From positions 1 through 42,229 of the forward strand of contig PKSY01000091.1 of NCBI GenBank assembly GCA_002869405.1: a DNA stretch of 42,229 nucleotides, given 5' to 3'. The notes below the pieces were generated by a model. That model had not been told where the DNA came from. It ran no database searches and saw nothing but the letters and a program-made list of their open reading frames with translations. This DNA comes from Marinilabiliales bacterium. GTDB taxonomy: Bacteria; Bacteroidota; Bacteroidia; Bacteroidales; BM520. The translations under genes and the position numbers were made by a program. Shown piece after piece: positions 18,465 through 28,040 of this stretch. Numbering within the stretch: the first letter of the stretch is position 1; each line of letters opens with the position of its first letter.

Positions 18465-19928
18465 ATGAAAAGTTTGATTTCTATGCGGACAGAGAAAGAT
18501 GCACTTGGCGAAAAAAAGATTCCTTCTGATGCTTTATATGGGATTCACTCAGCCCGGGCGAAGGAGAATTTTCCCGGTGATGATGTTTTCCATTTTGAGT
18601 GGTATAAAGCCGCAGGTGTTGTAAAACTTGCCGTATATCAAACAATTGAAAGTTATATCACGGCTCTGGAAGAGAATTTTGATATAAGAAATATCCCTTT
18701 CCGGTTACCGGAAAAGAATGTCTTGCAAAAGTTACAGTCTGCCGCATCAGAACTCTCAGAAGGTGAATACTTTGACCAGTTTATTGTTCCGGCGATAACA
18801 GGTGGAGCCGGTACAAGTCAGCATATGAATATCAATGAGATAATTACCAATGCGGCACTTAAGAAATCCGGTTTTCTTCCCGGCGACTATGAGCACATCG
18901 ATCCTCTTGAAGATGCAAATCTGTTTCAATCGACAAATGATGTGATGCCTACAGCATTGCATATTGCTGTAATGCAGAGGCTAAAAGTATTGGAAGAATC
19001 GATTAATAATCTGCGCAGTGAAGTTGAGAAGAAGGAGAAAAAGTACCGTAATGTGTTACGTGTGGCCTATACTCAGATGCAGGAGGCTGTACCTGCCTCC
19101 TGGGGTACGCTGTTCAGCACATACAGTGATGCATTATCCCGCGACTGGTGGAGAGTTTCCAAGGCTTTCGAGCGCATAAAAGTTGTCAACCTTGGAGGCA
19201 GCGCAACAGGGTCATCAATTGGTGTTCCCAGGTATTATCTTATGGAGGTTGTTCCAAAGCTTCAAAAGCTTACCGGACTTCCCGTAACAAGAGGTGAAAA
19301 CCTTGCTGACGCTACTGCAAATCATGATTCTCTTGTAGAAGTGCACGCCATACTCAAAGCACTGGCCGTAAATCTGGAGAAGATGGTTTCTGACATAAGG
19401 CTTCTTGCTTCAGGTGTTTCAGGAAAAAAGACATTGACAATCCCTGCGGTGCAGGTGGGTAGCTCAATTATGCCGGGGAAAGTAAACCCCGTAATCCCTG
19501 AATTTGTAATCGCTGCCATGCATAAAGTTTATTCGAATGATTCTGAAATAACCAAGCTGGCGGCAAGCGGATGCCTGGAGTTAAATGCTTATTTACCGTC
19601 GATAGGTCACTGCATGCTTATGAGCCTTGATTTATTGATAAATGCTTGTAAGGTTACCGGAGAAAAGCTTTTCAGTGACCTTGTTGTAGATACACAATTA
19701 AGTGAAGCAGAAGTCTTTGGATCGCCTTCTGTTACTACCGCATTAAACCCTGTTATCGGCTATCACAAGGCTTCGGTTCTGGCTAAAAAGATGATTCAGG
19801 ACAAAATTGATATCTTTGAAGCCAATAAAACACTAAAAGTTATTTCTGATGAGAAACTTTCAGGCCTTATGAAACCCGAGAAACTTCTGCAGGCGGGATT
19901 TGTTATGAGAGACATAATGGAGGAATAA
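18465..19928 (+). CDS. aspA: Aspartase/fumarase-superfamily lyase, likely aspartate ammonia-lyase
   Basis: Superfamily signature GSSIMPGKVNPVIPE; SARAKENFP and LYGIHSARA N-terminus; QSTNDVMPTALH. Start 18465 or 18483. Confidence 0.82.
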   Translation: MKSLISMRTEKDALGEKKIPSDALYGIHSARAKENFPGDDVFHFEWYKAAGVVKLAVYQTIESYITALEENFDIRNIPFRLPEKNVLQKLQSAASELSEGEYFDQFIVPAITGGAGTSQHMNINEIITNAALKKSGFLPGDYEHIDPLEDANLFQSTNDVMPTALHIAVMQRLKVLEESINNLRSEVEKKEKKYRNVLRVAYTQMQEAVPASWGTLFSTYSDALSRDWWRVSKAFERIKVVNLGGSATGSSIGVPRYYLMEVVPKLQKLTGLPVTRGENLADATANHDSLVEVHAILKALAVNLEKMVSDIRLLASGVSGKKTLTIPAVQVGSSIMPGKVNPVIPEFVIAAMHKVYSNDSEITKLAASGCLELNAYLPSIGHCMLMSLDLLINACKVTGEKLFSDLVVDTQLSEAEVFGSPSVTTALNPVIGYHKASVLAKKMIQDKIDIFEANKTLKVISDEKLSGLMKPEKLLQAGFVMRDIMEE

Positions 19929-19939
19929 GAGGTTAACAA

Positions 19940-21169
19940 ATGACAAAGGGAAAGGAATCAAAACCACATATTGGGATTTTTGGAAGAAGAAACAACGGCA
20001 AAAGCAGCCTGATTAATGTTCTTGCCGGGCAGGAGATAGCTATTGTGTCTGATTTTGCCGGAACAACGACTGATCCGGTAAAAAAATCTATTGAAATTGC
20101 CGGCCTGGGTCCGTGCGTGCTGGTTGATACTGCCGGTATCGATGACACCGGAGAACTTGGACAGAAGAGAATCGCTTCCACAATTAAGGCATTGAAAACC
20201 ATTGATCTGGCTATTCTTGTGATTACCGGAAATTCGCTTGGTGATCCTGAAAATGAACTTATCAGTAAATTTGAAAAACAGGGAGTGCCTTATTTTATCA
20301 TTATTAATAAAAATGATATTATTAATGTAAATGATACGGAAAGAGAAAAGCTTAAGACACAGACCAGAGTACCGGTTGTTTCATTCAGCACTGTCTTAAA
20401 TCCTGATAAAGAACAAGTTGTGAGTGTGATGCGGGAGTTGATACCTGAATCAGCCTATCGCTCAACATCTCTTATTGGTGATGTTGTGCGTTACGGTGAT
20501 GTGGTTCTTCTAATAACCCCAATTGATATAGAGGCACCTGAAGGACGATTAATATTACCACAGGTACAGACAATTCGTGATGCACTGGATAACGACTGTA
20601 TTTGTGTTGTTTGTAAAGAGAGGGAAGTAGATATGGTGATTTCCAAACTGCAACCCCGCCCGGCACTTGCAATCACCGACAGCCAGATATTCCTTAAGGC
20701 TGATGCTTCAATACCTCCGGATATTCCTCTTACAAGCTTTAGCATTATTCTTGCCCGCCAAAAAGGCGATTTTCAAAATTACCTTAAAGGAACACCGAAA
20801 ATTGGCGAACTGAAAGATGGTGACAGGGTACTAATACTTGAGTCGTGTACTCACCATGTAAGCTGTGATGATATCGGAAGGACAAAGATTCCCAGATGGC
20901 TGAGTAACTATTCAGGAAAGAAGTTGGATTATGAAGTTGTATCAGGCTTAAATGATCTTCCTCGGGATATACATGAATACGCACTTGTAATTCAGTGTGG
21001 CGGATGTGTTCTGACAAGAAAACAACTTCTAAATCGTCTGAAACCTGCTGTAGACGCCGGAATTCCAGTAACAAATTATGGGATGGCAATTGCCTGGGTG
21101 CATGGTATTTACCAGCGCGCAGTTGCACCTTTCATTCAAGTTGATAATAATTCTGTTAATTACCTTTAA
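19940..21169 (+). CDS. hydF: [FeFe]-hydrogenase H-cluster maturation GTPase HydF
   Basis: GRRNNGKSSLINVLAGQ P-loop, DFAGTTTDPV, C-terminal CTHHVSCDDIGRTKIPRWL and QCGGCVLTRKQLLNR. Confidence 0.95.
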   Translation: MTKGKESKPHIGIFGRRNNGKSSLINVLAGQEIAIVSDFAGTTTDPVKKSIEIAGLGPCVLVDTAGIDDTGELGQKRIASTIKALKTIDLAILVITGNSLGDPENELISKFEKQGVPYFIIINKNDIINVNDTEREKLKTQTRVPVVSFSTVLNPDKEQVVSVMRELIPESAYRSTSLIGDVVRYGDVVLLITPIDIEAPEGRLILPQVQTIRDALDNDCICVVCKEREVDMVISKLQPRPALAITDSQIFLKADASIPPDIPLTSFSIILARQKGDFQNYLKGTPKIGELKDGDRVLILESCTHHVSCDDIGRTKIPRWLSNYSGKKLDYEVVSGLNDLPRDIHEYALVIQCGGCVLTRKQLLNRLKPAVDAGIPVTNYGMAIAWVHGIYQRAVAPFIQVDNNSVNYL

Positions 21170-21182
21170 AACTTAAAATATT

Positions 21183-21965
21183 ATGAAAAAAATTACACTA
21201 ATCGTTGTTGTTTTGATTCTTGGGCTTGCATCAAATGCCCAAAGAAATCCTGATATTTCAATTGAACGCTACTACCATATTCAAAAAGGTAAAGTTTGGT
21301 TTCACGCCCTTGGAAAAAATTTCTACCCGATCAGTATGGGGGAGGTAAAAACCGAAGAGATATTGATTTATAATTCTGCTGATGTCCCGGTTTCTTTTAC
21401 AACCAAGGAACTTCCTGATGGCTATTCTCTGAAGTTTATTCCTGATCCTATTCCTCCTAAAACAGAGGCCAGAATAGAAATTACCTTTGATACACAAGCA
21501 CATGGCAAATACGGGCCGCTTCTTTCTTATTTCTATGTTTACTCATCAATAGAAGGAGAACGCCCTTACCGAATGCTGATGAGCCCGAATGTTCTTGAAG
21601 ATTTTTCTGTGTTAAGTGAGAAGGAAAAAGCTGATGCTCCGGTGGTTACCTTTGATAAAACAGAGTCTGACTTTGGGACTTTACCGCAGATGTCAGTTTT
21701 TAACGATGTGTTTGTGCTTACAAATACAGGAAAATCTGACCTGATTATCAGGAATGTAAAAGCAGGTTGTGGCTGTACCCATACGAATACCTCCAGAGAT
21801 ATAATTCCTGCAGGCGAGAGTGCAGAACTTGCTTTTGAGTACCGAACTCTTCATAAACGCGGTACGCAGGATAGTAAGATAACAGTTGTAACCAATGACC
21901 CGAATAACCCGCAGATGACTCTTCATATCAAAGGTACTGTTACAGAAATTGAGGAGGATAAATAA
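21183..21965 (+). CDS. DUF1573 domain-containing secreted protein
   Basis: 260 aa; signal peptide; FDKTESDFGTLPQMSVFNDVFVLTNTGKSDLIIRNVKAGCGCT is the DUF1573 signature. Confidence 0.9.
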   Translation: MKKITLIVVVLILGLASNAQRNPDISIERYYHIQKGKVWFHALGKNFYPISMGEVKTEEILIYNSADVPVSFTTKELPDGYSLKFIPDPIPPKTEARIEITFDTQAHGKYGPLLSYFYVYSSIEGERPYRMLMSPNVLEDFSVLSEKEKADAPVVTFDKTESDFGTLPQMSVFNDVFVLTNTGKSDLIIRNVKAGCGCTHTNTSRDIIPAGESAELAFEYRTLHKRGTQDSKITVVTNDPNNPQMTLHIKGTVTEIEEDK

Positions 21966-22669
21966 TGAACATTGTTGTTAGCGGAGCAAGCAGTGGAATA
22001 GGGTATGAGGTTGCAAAACAGGCTGCTTTAATTCAGGATAATCTTGTTGTTGCAATAGCCAGAAGTGAAGATAAACTACAGGCTTTAAGAACTGATGTGC
22101 TCAATAAAAATCCTGATGCACGAATTTATACCCTCACTTTTAATCTGGCCACAGGCGATTATAAGGATTTGTCGCATGAGATATTTGATTTTGCAAATAA
22201 ATATGATTTGCTGATAAACAATGCAGGATTATTGATTAATAAACCTTTAAAGGAACTGACAGCATCAGATTTTGATCAAATGTATCAGGTTAACAGCCGT
22301 GCGGTTTTTTTGCTTTCAAAGGTTTTGCTGCCGCGTATGCCCAAAGGCTCTCAGATAATAAATATCAGCAGTATGAGCGGATTTCAGGGTAGTGCAAAAT
22401 TTCCCGGATTAGGATTGTACTCAGCCACAAAAGGAGCAACAGCTGTCCTTACTGAATCTATGGCCAGAGAATGGGCATCGGATGGAATTACGGTAAATTG
22501 TCTGTGCCCCGGTGCTGTTGATACTCAAATGTTACGAGAGGCTTTCCCCGGTTATGAAACGCCCGTAAAGGCAGAGAATATGGCCGAATTTATCCTGAAT
22601 TTTGCTGAAACTGCAAATGGCGTGATGAATGGCCAGATCATTCCTGTGACTTTGTCTGCTCATGATTAA
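21965..22669 (+). CDS. Short-chain dehydrogenase/reductase
   Basis: 234 aa; GASSGIGYEVA, NNAG, YSATKGA; overlaps the previous stop (TAATG). Confidence 0.93.
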   Translation: MNIVVSGASSGIGYEVAKQAALIQDNLVVAIARSEDKLQALRTDVLNKNPDARIYTLTFNLATGDYKDLSHEIFDFANKYDLLINNAGLLINKPLKELTASDFDQMYQVNSRAVFLLSKVLLPRMPKGSQIINISSMSGFQGSAKFPGLGLYSATKGATAVLTESMAREWASDGITVNCLCPGAVDTQMLREAFPGYETPVKAENMAEFILNFAETANGVMNGQIIPVTLSAHD

Positions 22670-22719
22670 TGTGTTGACAGGAAACCTTATTAATAAACAG
22701 GGTACTATACTTACTGAGA

Positions 22720-23148
22720 ATGAAAAACGATGAGATAATAAAGCATGAGGGTATTGTTACGGATGCCGGAAAAGGTAATCCTACCGTAAAAATATTATCC
22801 AAATCAGCTTGTGCTGCCTGTCATGCTAAAGGCGCCTGTGGATTATCCGATTTGCAGGAGAAAGTTATTGAAGTAGAAAACACACATAACATCAATCTCA
22901 ATCCGGGCGATAAGGTGAATGTAACAATGCGGACATCCCTGGGTGTTAAAGCTGTTCTTTGGGGCTATCTATACCCCTTTCTGGTTGTTGTGGTTGTACT
23001 GTTTTCTTTATTGGCATTAACTGAAAATGAAGGGCTTTCTGCCATTATCGCCCTGTTTTGTCTGGTGCCATATTATCTTATATTATCAAAGAATAAAAGT
23101 CGGTTTAAAAAGAGATTTCATTTCGAATTGGAACCTTTTTCCGATTAG
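22720..23148 (+). CDS. RseC/MucC-like SoxR-reducing system protein
   Basis: 142 aa; HEGIVTDAGKGNPTVKILSKSACAACHAKGACGLSD and two TM segments. Confidence 0.88.
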   Translation: MKNDEIIKHEGIVTDAGKGNPTVKILSKSACAACHAKGACGLSDLQEKVIEVENTHNINLNPGDKVNVTMRTSLGVKAVLWGYLYPFLVVVVVLFSLLALTENEGLSAIIALFCLVPYYLILSKNKSRFKKRFHFELEPFSD

Positions 23149-23201
23149 AGTGTTCTTAAACAGGAGCTTAGACAAGGTATATATAACACGATAAAATTAA
23201 T

Positions 23202-25556
23202 ATGAAACAAAAAATTGCTTTTCTGCTGATAGCTTTGATGAGCCTCAGCATAGGACTTAGTGCGCAGGATGATATTGTAAAGAAGAAAATCATTTCCAAG
23301 GCCTATCATTTCGACAAAACACCCGAGTTAAGGAATATGAGTCCCATTATGCCTCAGTACCGGGAGAGGAAATGGAAAGACCAGATCATAAAAAACCCTT
23401 CTGTAGAGATGAGTTTCGAAAACAATCAGGGTGATATGCTGGCTCCAACCTATGATGCTACTTTACAGATGTCTGACGGGGCAAAAGGTTCCAGAGGTCC
23501 GGAAGTAAATGTAGCCGGAATTCCGAATGTAAACGGCGTTTATCCTCCTGATACCGACGGAGATGTAGGTCCAAATCACTACATGCAAATGATTAACCTC
23601 TCTTTTGCAGTGTGGGATAAAGAGGGTAACCAGCTTTATGGTCCTGTGGATAACAGCACCTTATGGCAGGGGTTTATTGGTCCGTGGACAGGCTCCAACG
23701 ATGGAGATCCGATCGTGCTTTATGATGATATGGCCGACCGTTGGCTCGCAAGCCAGTTTGCAATTAATGTTGGTAATGGAAAGTATTATGAGTTGGTTGC
23801 GGTTTCTGCTACCCCGGATCCATTGGGCGAATGGTATCGCTACGCGTTTGAATATGATGTGTTTATCGATTACCCAAAGCTTGGTGTATGGAGTGATGCA
23901 TATTATATGACCACAAATAATTTTAACGGCGGTTTTGTTGGTATGGGAGCTCATGCCTATGAACGTGATGCAATGCTTGCAGGTGATCCCGATGCTCAAA
24001 TGGCGTATTTCGAATTGAACTCCTGGGTAGGTTTTTCAATGCAGCCTGCTGATTGTGACGGGATAGCTCCTCCTGAAGGAGAACCAGGAGTGTTTATTAC
24101 CAAAGGTGATAACAATGATCTTGATGTATATGAGTTTTCAGTTGACTGGGAAAATCCTGATAATACCACTTTTGAAATGGTTTACAGTATTCCCGTATCG
24201 TATTATAACTCCAATGTATGGGGCATTCCTCAGCCAAATACCAGCCAGGAACTGGATGCGCTTTCAAGCATGATAATGTTTCGTATGCAGTACCGCAATA
24301 TGTGTGAACATCAGGCTATGGTGTTAAATCACACTGTGAAAACAGGTAGCGTTGCAGGGATACGTTGGTATGAACTGCGAAAAACAGATGCTGAATGGGA
24401 ACTTTATCAGGAAGGTACTTTTGCCCCCGGTGATGGTCTGAACCGCTGGATGGGAAGTATTGCCATGAATGCAAACGGAGATATTGCTCTTGGTTATACC
24501 GTTTCCAATTCACTGATCTATCCTTCAATACGTTATACCGGAAGAGCAGCTGATGACCCATTGGGTGAGATGACTTTTACAGAGACTGAAGCTGTTCCCG
24601 GAACCGGTTCTCAGAGTAATATCAGTCGATGGGGTGATTATAGCAAAACTTCTGTTGATCCTGTCAACGATTCAGTGTTCTGGCATACTAATGAATATAT
24701 GACCAACAGCTGGAAAACAAGAATTGTCTCCTTTACTTTCGGGCCTCCAAAAACTCCTGAAATTAGTGCCGGACCTGATACAACAATCTGTTCCGATAAC
24801 ATCTATGATACTCAGGCTGCCTCAGGAAAATATTTTATGTCTGTTGAATGGGAATCAGATGGTGATGGGCGATTCCTGCCTTCAAACAATACTCTGCATA
24901 CCGACTATATGAGGGGAAGCGGTGATATTGAAAATGGCCAGGTCACTCTTTCAGTAACTGCAACAGGCTACGGCGATACAGGTCAGGCTTATGATGAAAT
25001 GATTCTTTCTATACAATCCTTGCCAAGAGCATTTGCAGGTAATGATACCACAATCTGCCATGATGATGTATTGCTGCTTTCAGGAGCTGTTGAAAACGCC
25101 CTCTCCTCGGAATGGAAAACAGAGGGTGATGGATTTTTTGATGACCCGTTCAGCCTTGAAGCAACATATACTCCCGGATCTCAGGATATAGAAAACGGAT
25201 CTGTGAAGCTGCGCCTGTTTGGATATGCCATTGAGCCTTGCATTCAGTCGTACAATGACCAACTTAATGTAACCATTGATCAATGTGTTGGAGTTGATAG
25301 TTTTGATGCCGAACCAATCGTGAAAATTGCACCAAATCCGGTATCCTCCGAATTAACTATCGAAATAGAAAACAGTAGTTATGCATCGCAGGTTCTGATA
25401 ACTGACGCAAGAGGCAAAGTACTTTTCAGCACATCAGCAGATGCCGGTACTGCAAAAGATCTTTCAATAGATATGAGTGGCTTTAGTAATGGTGTTTACA
25501 TGGTGAAGATTGTTACCGGTGAGCATATTCATGTTGAAAAAGTGATTAAGCGATAA
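23202..25556 (+). CDS. Secreted T9SS type A sorting domain-containing protein
   Basis: 784 aa; signal peptide; tandem AG(P/N)DTTIC...DIENG repeats; C-terminus VKIAPNPVSSELTIEI...GVYMVKIVTGEHIHVEKVIKR. Confidence 0.9.
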   Translation: MKQKIAFLLIALMSLSIGLSAQDDIVKKKIISKAYHFDKTPELRNMSPIMPQYRERKWKDQIIKNPSVEMSFENNQGDMLAPTYDATLQMSDGAKGSRGPEVNVAGIPNVNGVYPPDTDGDVGPNHYMQMINLSFAVWDKEGNQLYGPVDNSTLWQGFIGPWTGSNDGDPIVLYDDMADRWLASQFAINVGNGKYYELVAVSATPDPLGEWYRYAFEYDVFIDYPKLGVWSDAYYMTTNNFNGGFVGMGAHAYERDAMLAGDPDAQMAYFELNSWVGFSMQPADCDGIAPPEGEPGVFITKGDNNDLDVYEFSVDWENPDNTTFEMVYSIPVSYYNSNVWGIPQPNTSQELDALSSMIMFRMQYRNMCEHQAMVLNHTVKTGSVAGIRWYELRKTDAEWELYQEGTFAPGDGLNRWMGSIAMNANGDIALGYTVSNSLIYPSIRYTGRAADDPLGEMTFTETEAVPGTGSQSNISRWGDYSKTSVDPVNDSVFWHTNEYMTNSWKTRIVSFTFGPPKTPEISAGPDTTICSDNIYDTQAASGKYFMSVEWESDGDGRFLPSNNTLHTDYMRGSGDIENGQVTLSVTATGYGDTGQAYDEMILSIQSLPRAFAGNDTTICHDDVLLLSGAVENALSSEWKTEGDGFFDDPFSLEATYTPGSQDIENGSVKLRLFGYAIEPCIQSYNDQLNVTIDQCVGVDSFDAEPIVKIAPNPVSSELTIEIENSSYASQVLITDARGKVLFSTSADAGTAKDLSIDMSGFSNGVYMVKIVTGEHIHVEKVIKR

Positions 25557-25623
25557 TTGCACAGCAAAGTGTTCATATATTTCGAAATTTAGAATATATC
25601 TAAATAAAAGGCTTAAATAAATG

Positions 25624-25657
25624 AAAATCAGCGACATATTGTCGCTGATTTTTTTTA
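25624..25657 (+). terminator. Rho-independent terminator after the T9SS cargo gene
   Basis: AAAATCAGCGACA-TAT-TGTCGCTGATTTTTTTT perfect 13-bp stem, 3-nt loop. Confidence 0.9.
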
Positions 25658-25751
25658 TGCTCTTTAATCAATTGATTAACTGTTTGATATTCAATGATTT
25701 TGAGTGAAATATTATTGGACTGATATATAATGATTCATCCAAGAGGTTTTA

Positions 25752-25759
25752 TAATTTTG
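25752..25759 (+). promoter_or_regulatory. -7 element TAATTTTG upstream of rnfB
   Basis: TAnnTTTG match about 38 bp upstream of the GTG start. Confidence 0.4.
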
Positions 25760-25797
25760 CTGCACCATCAAAACAATACCAAAAAAGGAGAAATATT

Positions 25798-26661
25798 GTG
25801 AACAATGTGATTCTTTACGCGGTAGTATCATTAGGAGCAATAGGAATTGCCGCTGCCGTAATCCTCTATTTTATCGCACAGAAGTTTAAGGTAGTAGAAG
25901 ACCCGCGAATAGATATCGTGGACGATCTTCTGCCCGGAGCAAACTGTGGCGGATGTGGATTTGCAGGATGTCGTAGTCTTGCAGAAGCAATTGTAAAAGC
26001 AGGAAGCCTTGAAGGATTTAGTTGTCCTGCAGGCGGAAGCGATGTAATGGCGAAAATTGGTGATGCACTGGGACTTGTGCCTGAGGAAACTGAACCTCAA
26101 ATTGCCGTTGTGAGATGTAATGGTTCCAAAGCCAATGCGGTGGGGAAAGTTGATTATGACGGACCTCAAAGTTGTGCTTTTGCCAGCAATCTTTACGCAG
26201 GTGAAAGCGGATGCCCCAATGGCTGTCTGGGCCTTGGAGATTGTGTGACCTCCTGCACCTTTGATGCTATATGGATCGATGAAGAAACCGGCCTCCCTGT
26301 TATTAGTGACGAAAAATGTGTTGCCTGTGGCGCATGTGTGAAAGCGTGCCCCCGACACATTATTGAATTGCGCAATAAGGGTAAAAAAGACCGCAGAATC
26401 TTTGTCTCCTGTGTGAATACAGAAAAAGGTGCACCGGCAAAGAAAAACTGTAGCGTGGCTTGTATCGGTTGTGGTAAATGTGTGAAGGTTTGTCCTTTTG
26501 ATGCAATTACCTTGAAAAACAGCCTTGCTTACATCGATTACGAAAAGTGTAAACTTTGCCGCAAGTGTGTTCCCGAGTGTCCTACCGGAGCAATACTGGA
26601 ATTGAATTTCCCTCCGCGAAAGCCAAAAGTAACCCAGGAGGAAACAGCTGAAAACGCTTAA
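25798..26661 (+). CDS. rnfB: Ion-translocating oxidoreductase subunit RnfB
   Basis: 287 aa; PGANCGGCGFAGCRSLAEAIV and multiple CxxCxxCxxxCP ferredoxin motifs; GTG start after AAAAAGGAG. Confidence 0.96.
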   Translation: MNNVILYAVVSLGAIGIAAAVILYFIAQKFKVVEDPRIDIVDDLLPGANCGGCGFAGCRSLAEAIVKAGSLEGFSCPAGGSDVMAKIGDALGLVPEETEPQIAVVRCNGSKANAVGKVDYDGPQSCAFASNLYAGESGCPNGCLGLGDCVTSCTFDAIWIDEETGLPVISDEKCVACGACVKACPRHIIELRNKGKKDRRIFVSCVNTEKGAPAKKNCSVACIGCGKCVKVCPFDAITLKNSLAYIDYEKCKLCRKCVPECPTGAILELNFPPRKPKVTQEETAENA

Positions 26662-26681
26662 CCTGTGAATTATGAACTTTA

Positions 26682-28037
26682 TTGTTAACAAAAAACAGAT
26701 ACACCTTGAAAACATTTGCTAAAGGAGGAGTCCATCCCGCAGAAAACAAAATCGCCGCCAATGCGCCGATCGAGGTGATGCCCATACCAAAAAAGGCTTA
26801 TATCCCGGTATCACAGCACCTTGGAGCTCCGGCTACAGTGGTTGTGAAACGTGGTGATATGGTAAAGGCCGGAACACTTCTTGCTAAAGGAGAAGCTTTT
26901 ATCTCTGCTAATATTCACTCGTCGGTATCCGGTAAGGTTGCTAAAATTGATGAGTGGATTGATACATCCGGCTACAGAAGACAAATGGTAATCATTGATG
27001 TCGAAGGAGATGAATGGGAAGATTCTATAGATCGTTCAGAAACCATCATTAAAGATATTAAACTCTCGAAAGCCGAAATTATTGATAAGGTTAAAGAGAT
27101 GGGTGTTGTGGGCCTTGGTGGTGCAACATTCCCCAGTCATGTAAAACTTATGGTCCCGGAAGGGAAAAAGTGCGAAGTATTACTAATTAATGGTGTGGAG
27201 TGTGAGCCATATCTTACTTCCGATCATCGCGTGATGCTCGAAAGGGGAGAGGAAATGCTCATCGGAATTAAAATTCTTATGAAAGCCCTGGAAGTAGATT
27301 CTGCTATGGTTGGCATTGAGAATAATAAGCCTGATGCTATACAACACCTTACCGACCTGGCAAAGAATTATCCCGGAATATCCATCCATCCGCTGAAAGT
27401 CAAGTATCCACAGGGTGCTGAAAAGCAGCTGATAAAAGCATTGATAAACAGAGAAGTACCAAGTGGAAAACTCCCGATTGAAGTTGGCGCTGTTGTAAAT
27501 AACTCCGGAACTGCACTGGCTGTATATGAGGCTGTGCAAAAAAATAAGCCATTGTTTGAGCGTGTTGTTACGCTGACAGGGAAGTCGGTTTCCAAACCTT
27601 CAAATTTCCTGGTGCGTGTCGGAACACCTGTTAACGAGCTTATTGAGAAAGCAGGAGGACTGCCGGAGGATACAGGTAAAATTATTAATGGCGGACCTAT
27701 GATGGGAAAAGCTATTACCAGTACTGAGGTGCCTGTGACAAAAGGATCATCAGGAATTCTGCTGATGCAGAAAAAGGAAAGTTCCCGAATGACAGCTTTG
27801 ACATGTATCCGATGCGGAAAGTGTGTGAGCGCTTGTCCTATGGGACTTGAGCCATTCCATATATCGCTGGTTTCGCGACATCAAAAGTGGGAAGATGCTG
27901 AAAAAGCACATGTTATGGATTGTATTGAGTGCGGTTCATGTCAGTTTATATGTCCTTCAGCACGCCCGTTGCTCGATTATATGCGTTTGGGAAAACAAAC
28001 TGTGGGTCAAATAATTCGAAACAGAGGAAAAAAATAA
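26682..28037 (+). CDS. rnfC: Ion-translocating oxidoreductase subunit RnfC
   Basis: 451 aa; LKTFAKGGVHPAENK, GLGGATFPSHVK, two CxxCxxC clusters. Only TTG starts are available (26682 or 26706). Confidence 0.93.
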   Translation: MLTKNRYTLKTFAKGGVHPAENKIAANAPIEVMPIPKKAYIPVSQHLGAPATVVVKRGDMVKAGTLLAKGEAFISANIHSSVSGKVAKIDEWIDTSGYRRQMVIIDVEGDEWEDSIDRSETIIKDIKLSKAEIIDKVKEMGVVGLGGATFPSHVKLMVPEGKKCEVLLINGVECEPYLTSDHRVMLERGEEMLIGIKILMKALEVDSAMVGIENNKPDAIQHLTDLAKNYPGISIHPLKVKYPQGAEKQLIKALINREVPSGKLPIEVGAVVNNSGTALAVYEAVQKNKPLFERVVTLTGKSVSKPSNFLVRVGTPVNELIEKAGGLPEDTGKIINGGPMMGKAITSTEVPVTKGSSGILLMQKKESSRMTALTCIRCGKCVSACPMGLEPFHISLVSRHQKWEDAEKAHVMDCIECGSCQFICPSARPLLDYMRLGKQTVGQIIRNRGKK

Positions 28038-28040
28038 GAT

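Noticed and set aside
25831-26715. 294-aa minus-strand ORF over rnfB
   Set aside because: Antisense shadow of a canonical rnfB; no recognisable protein features.
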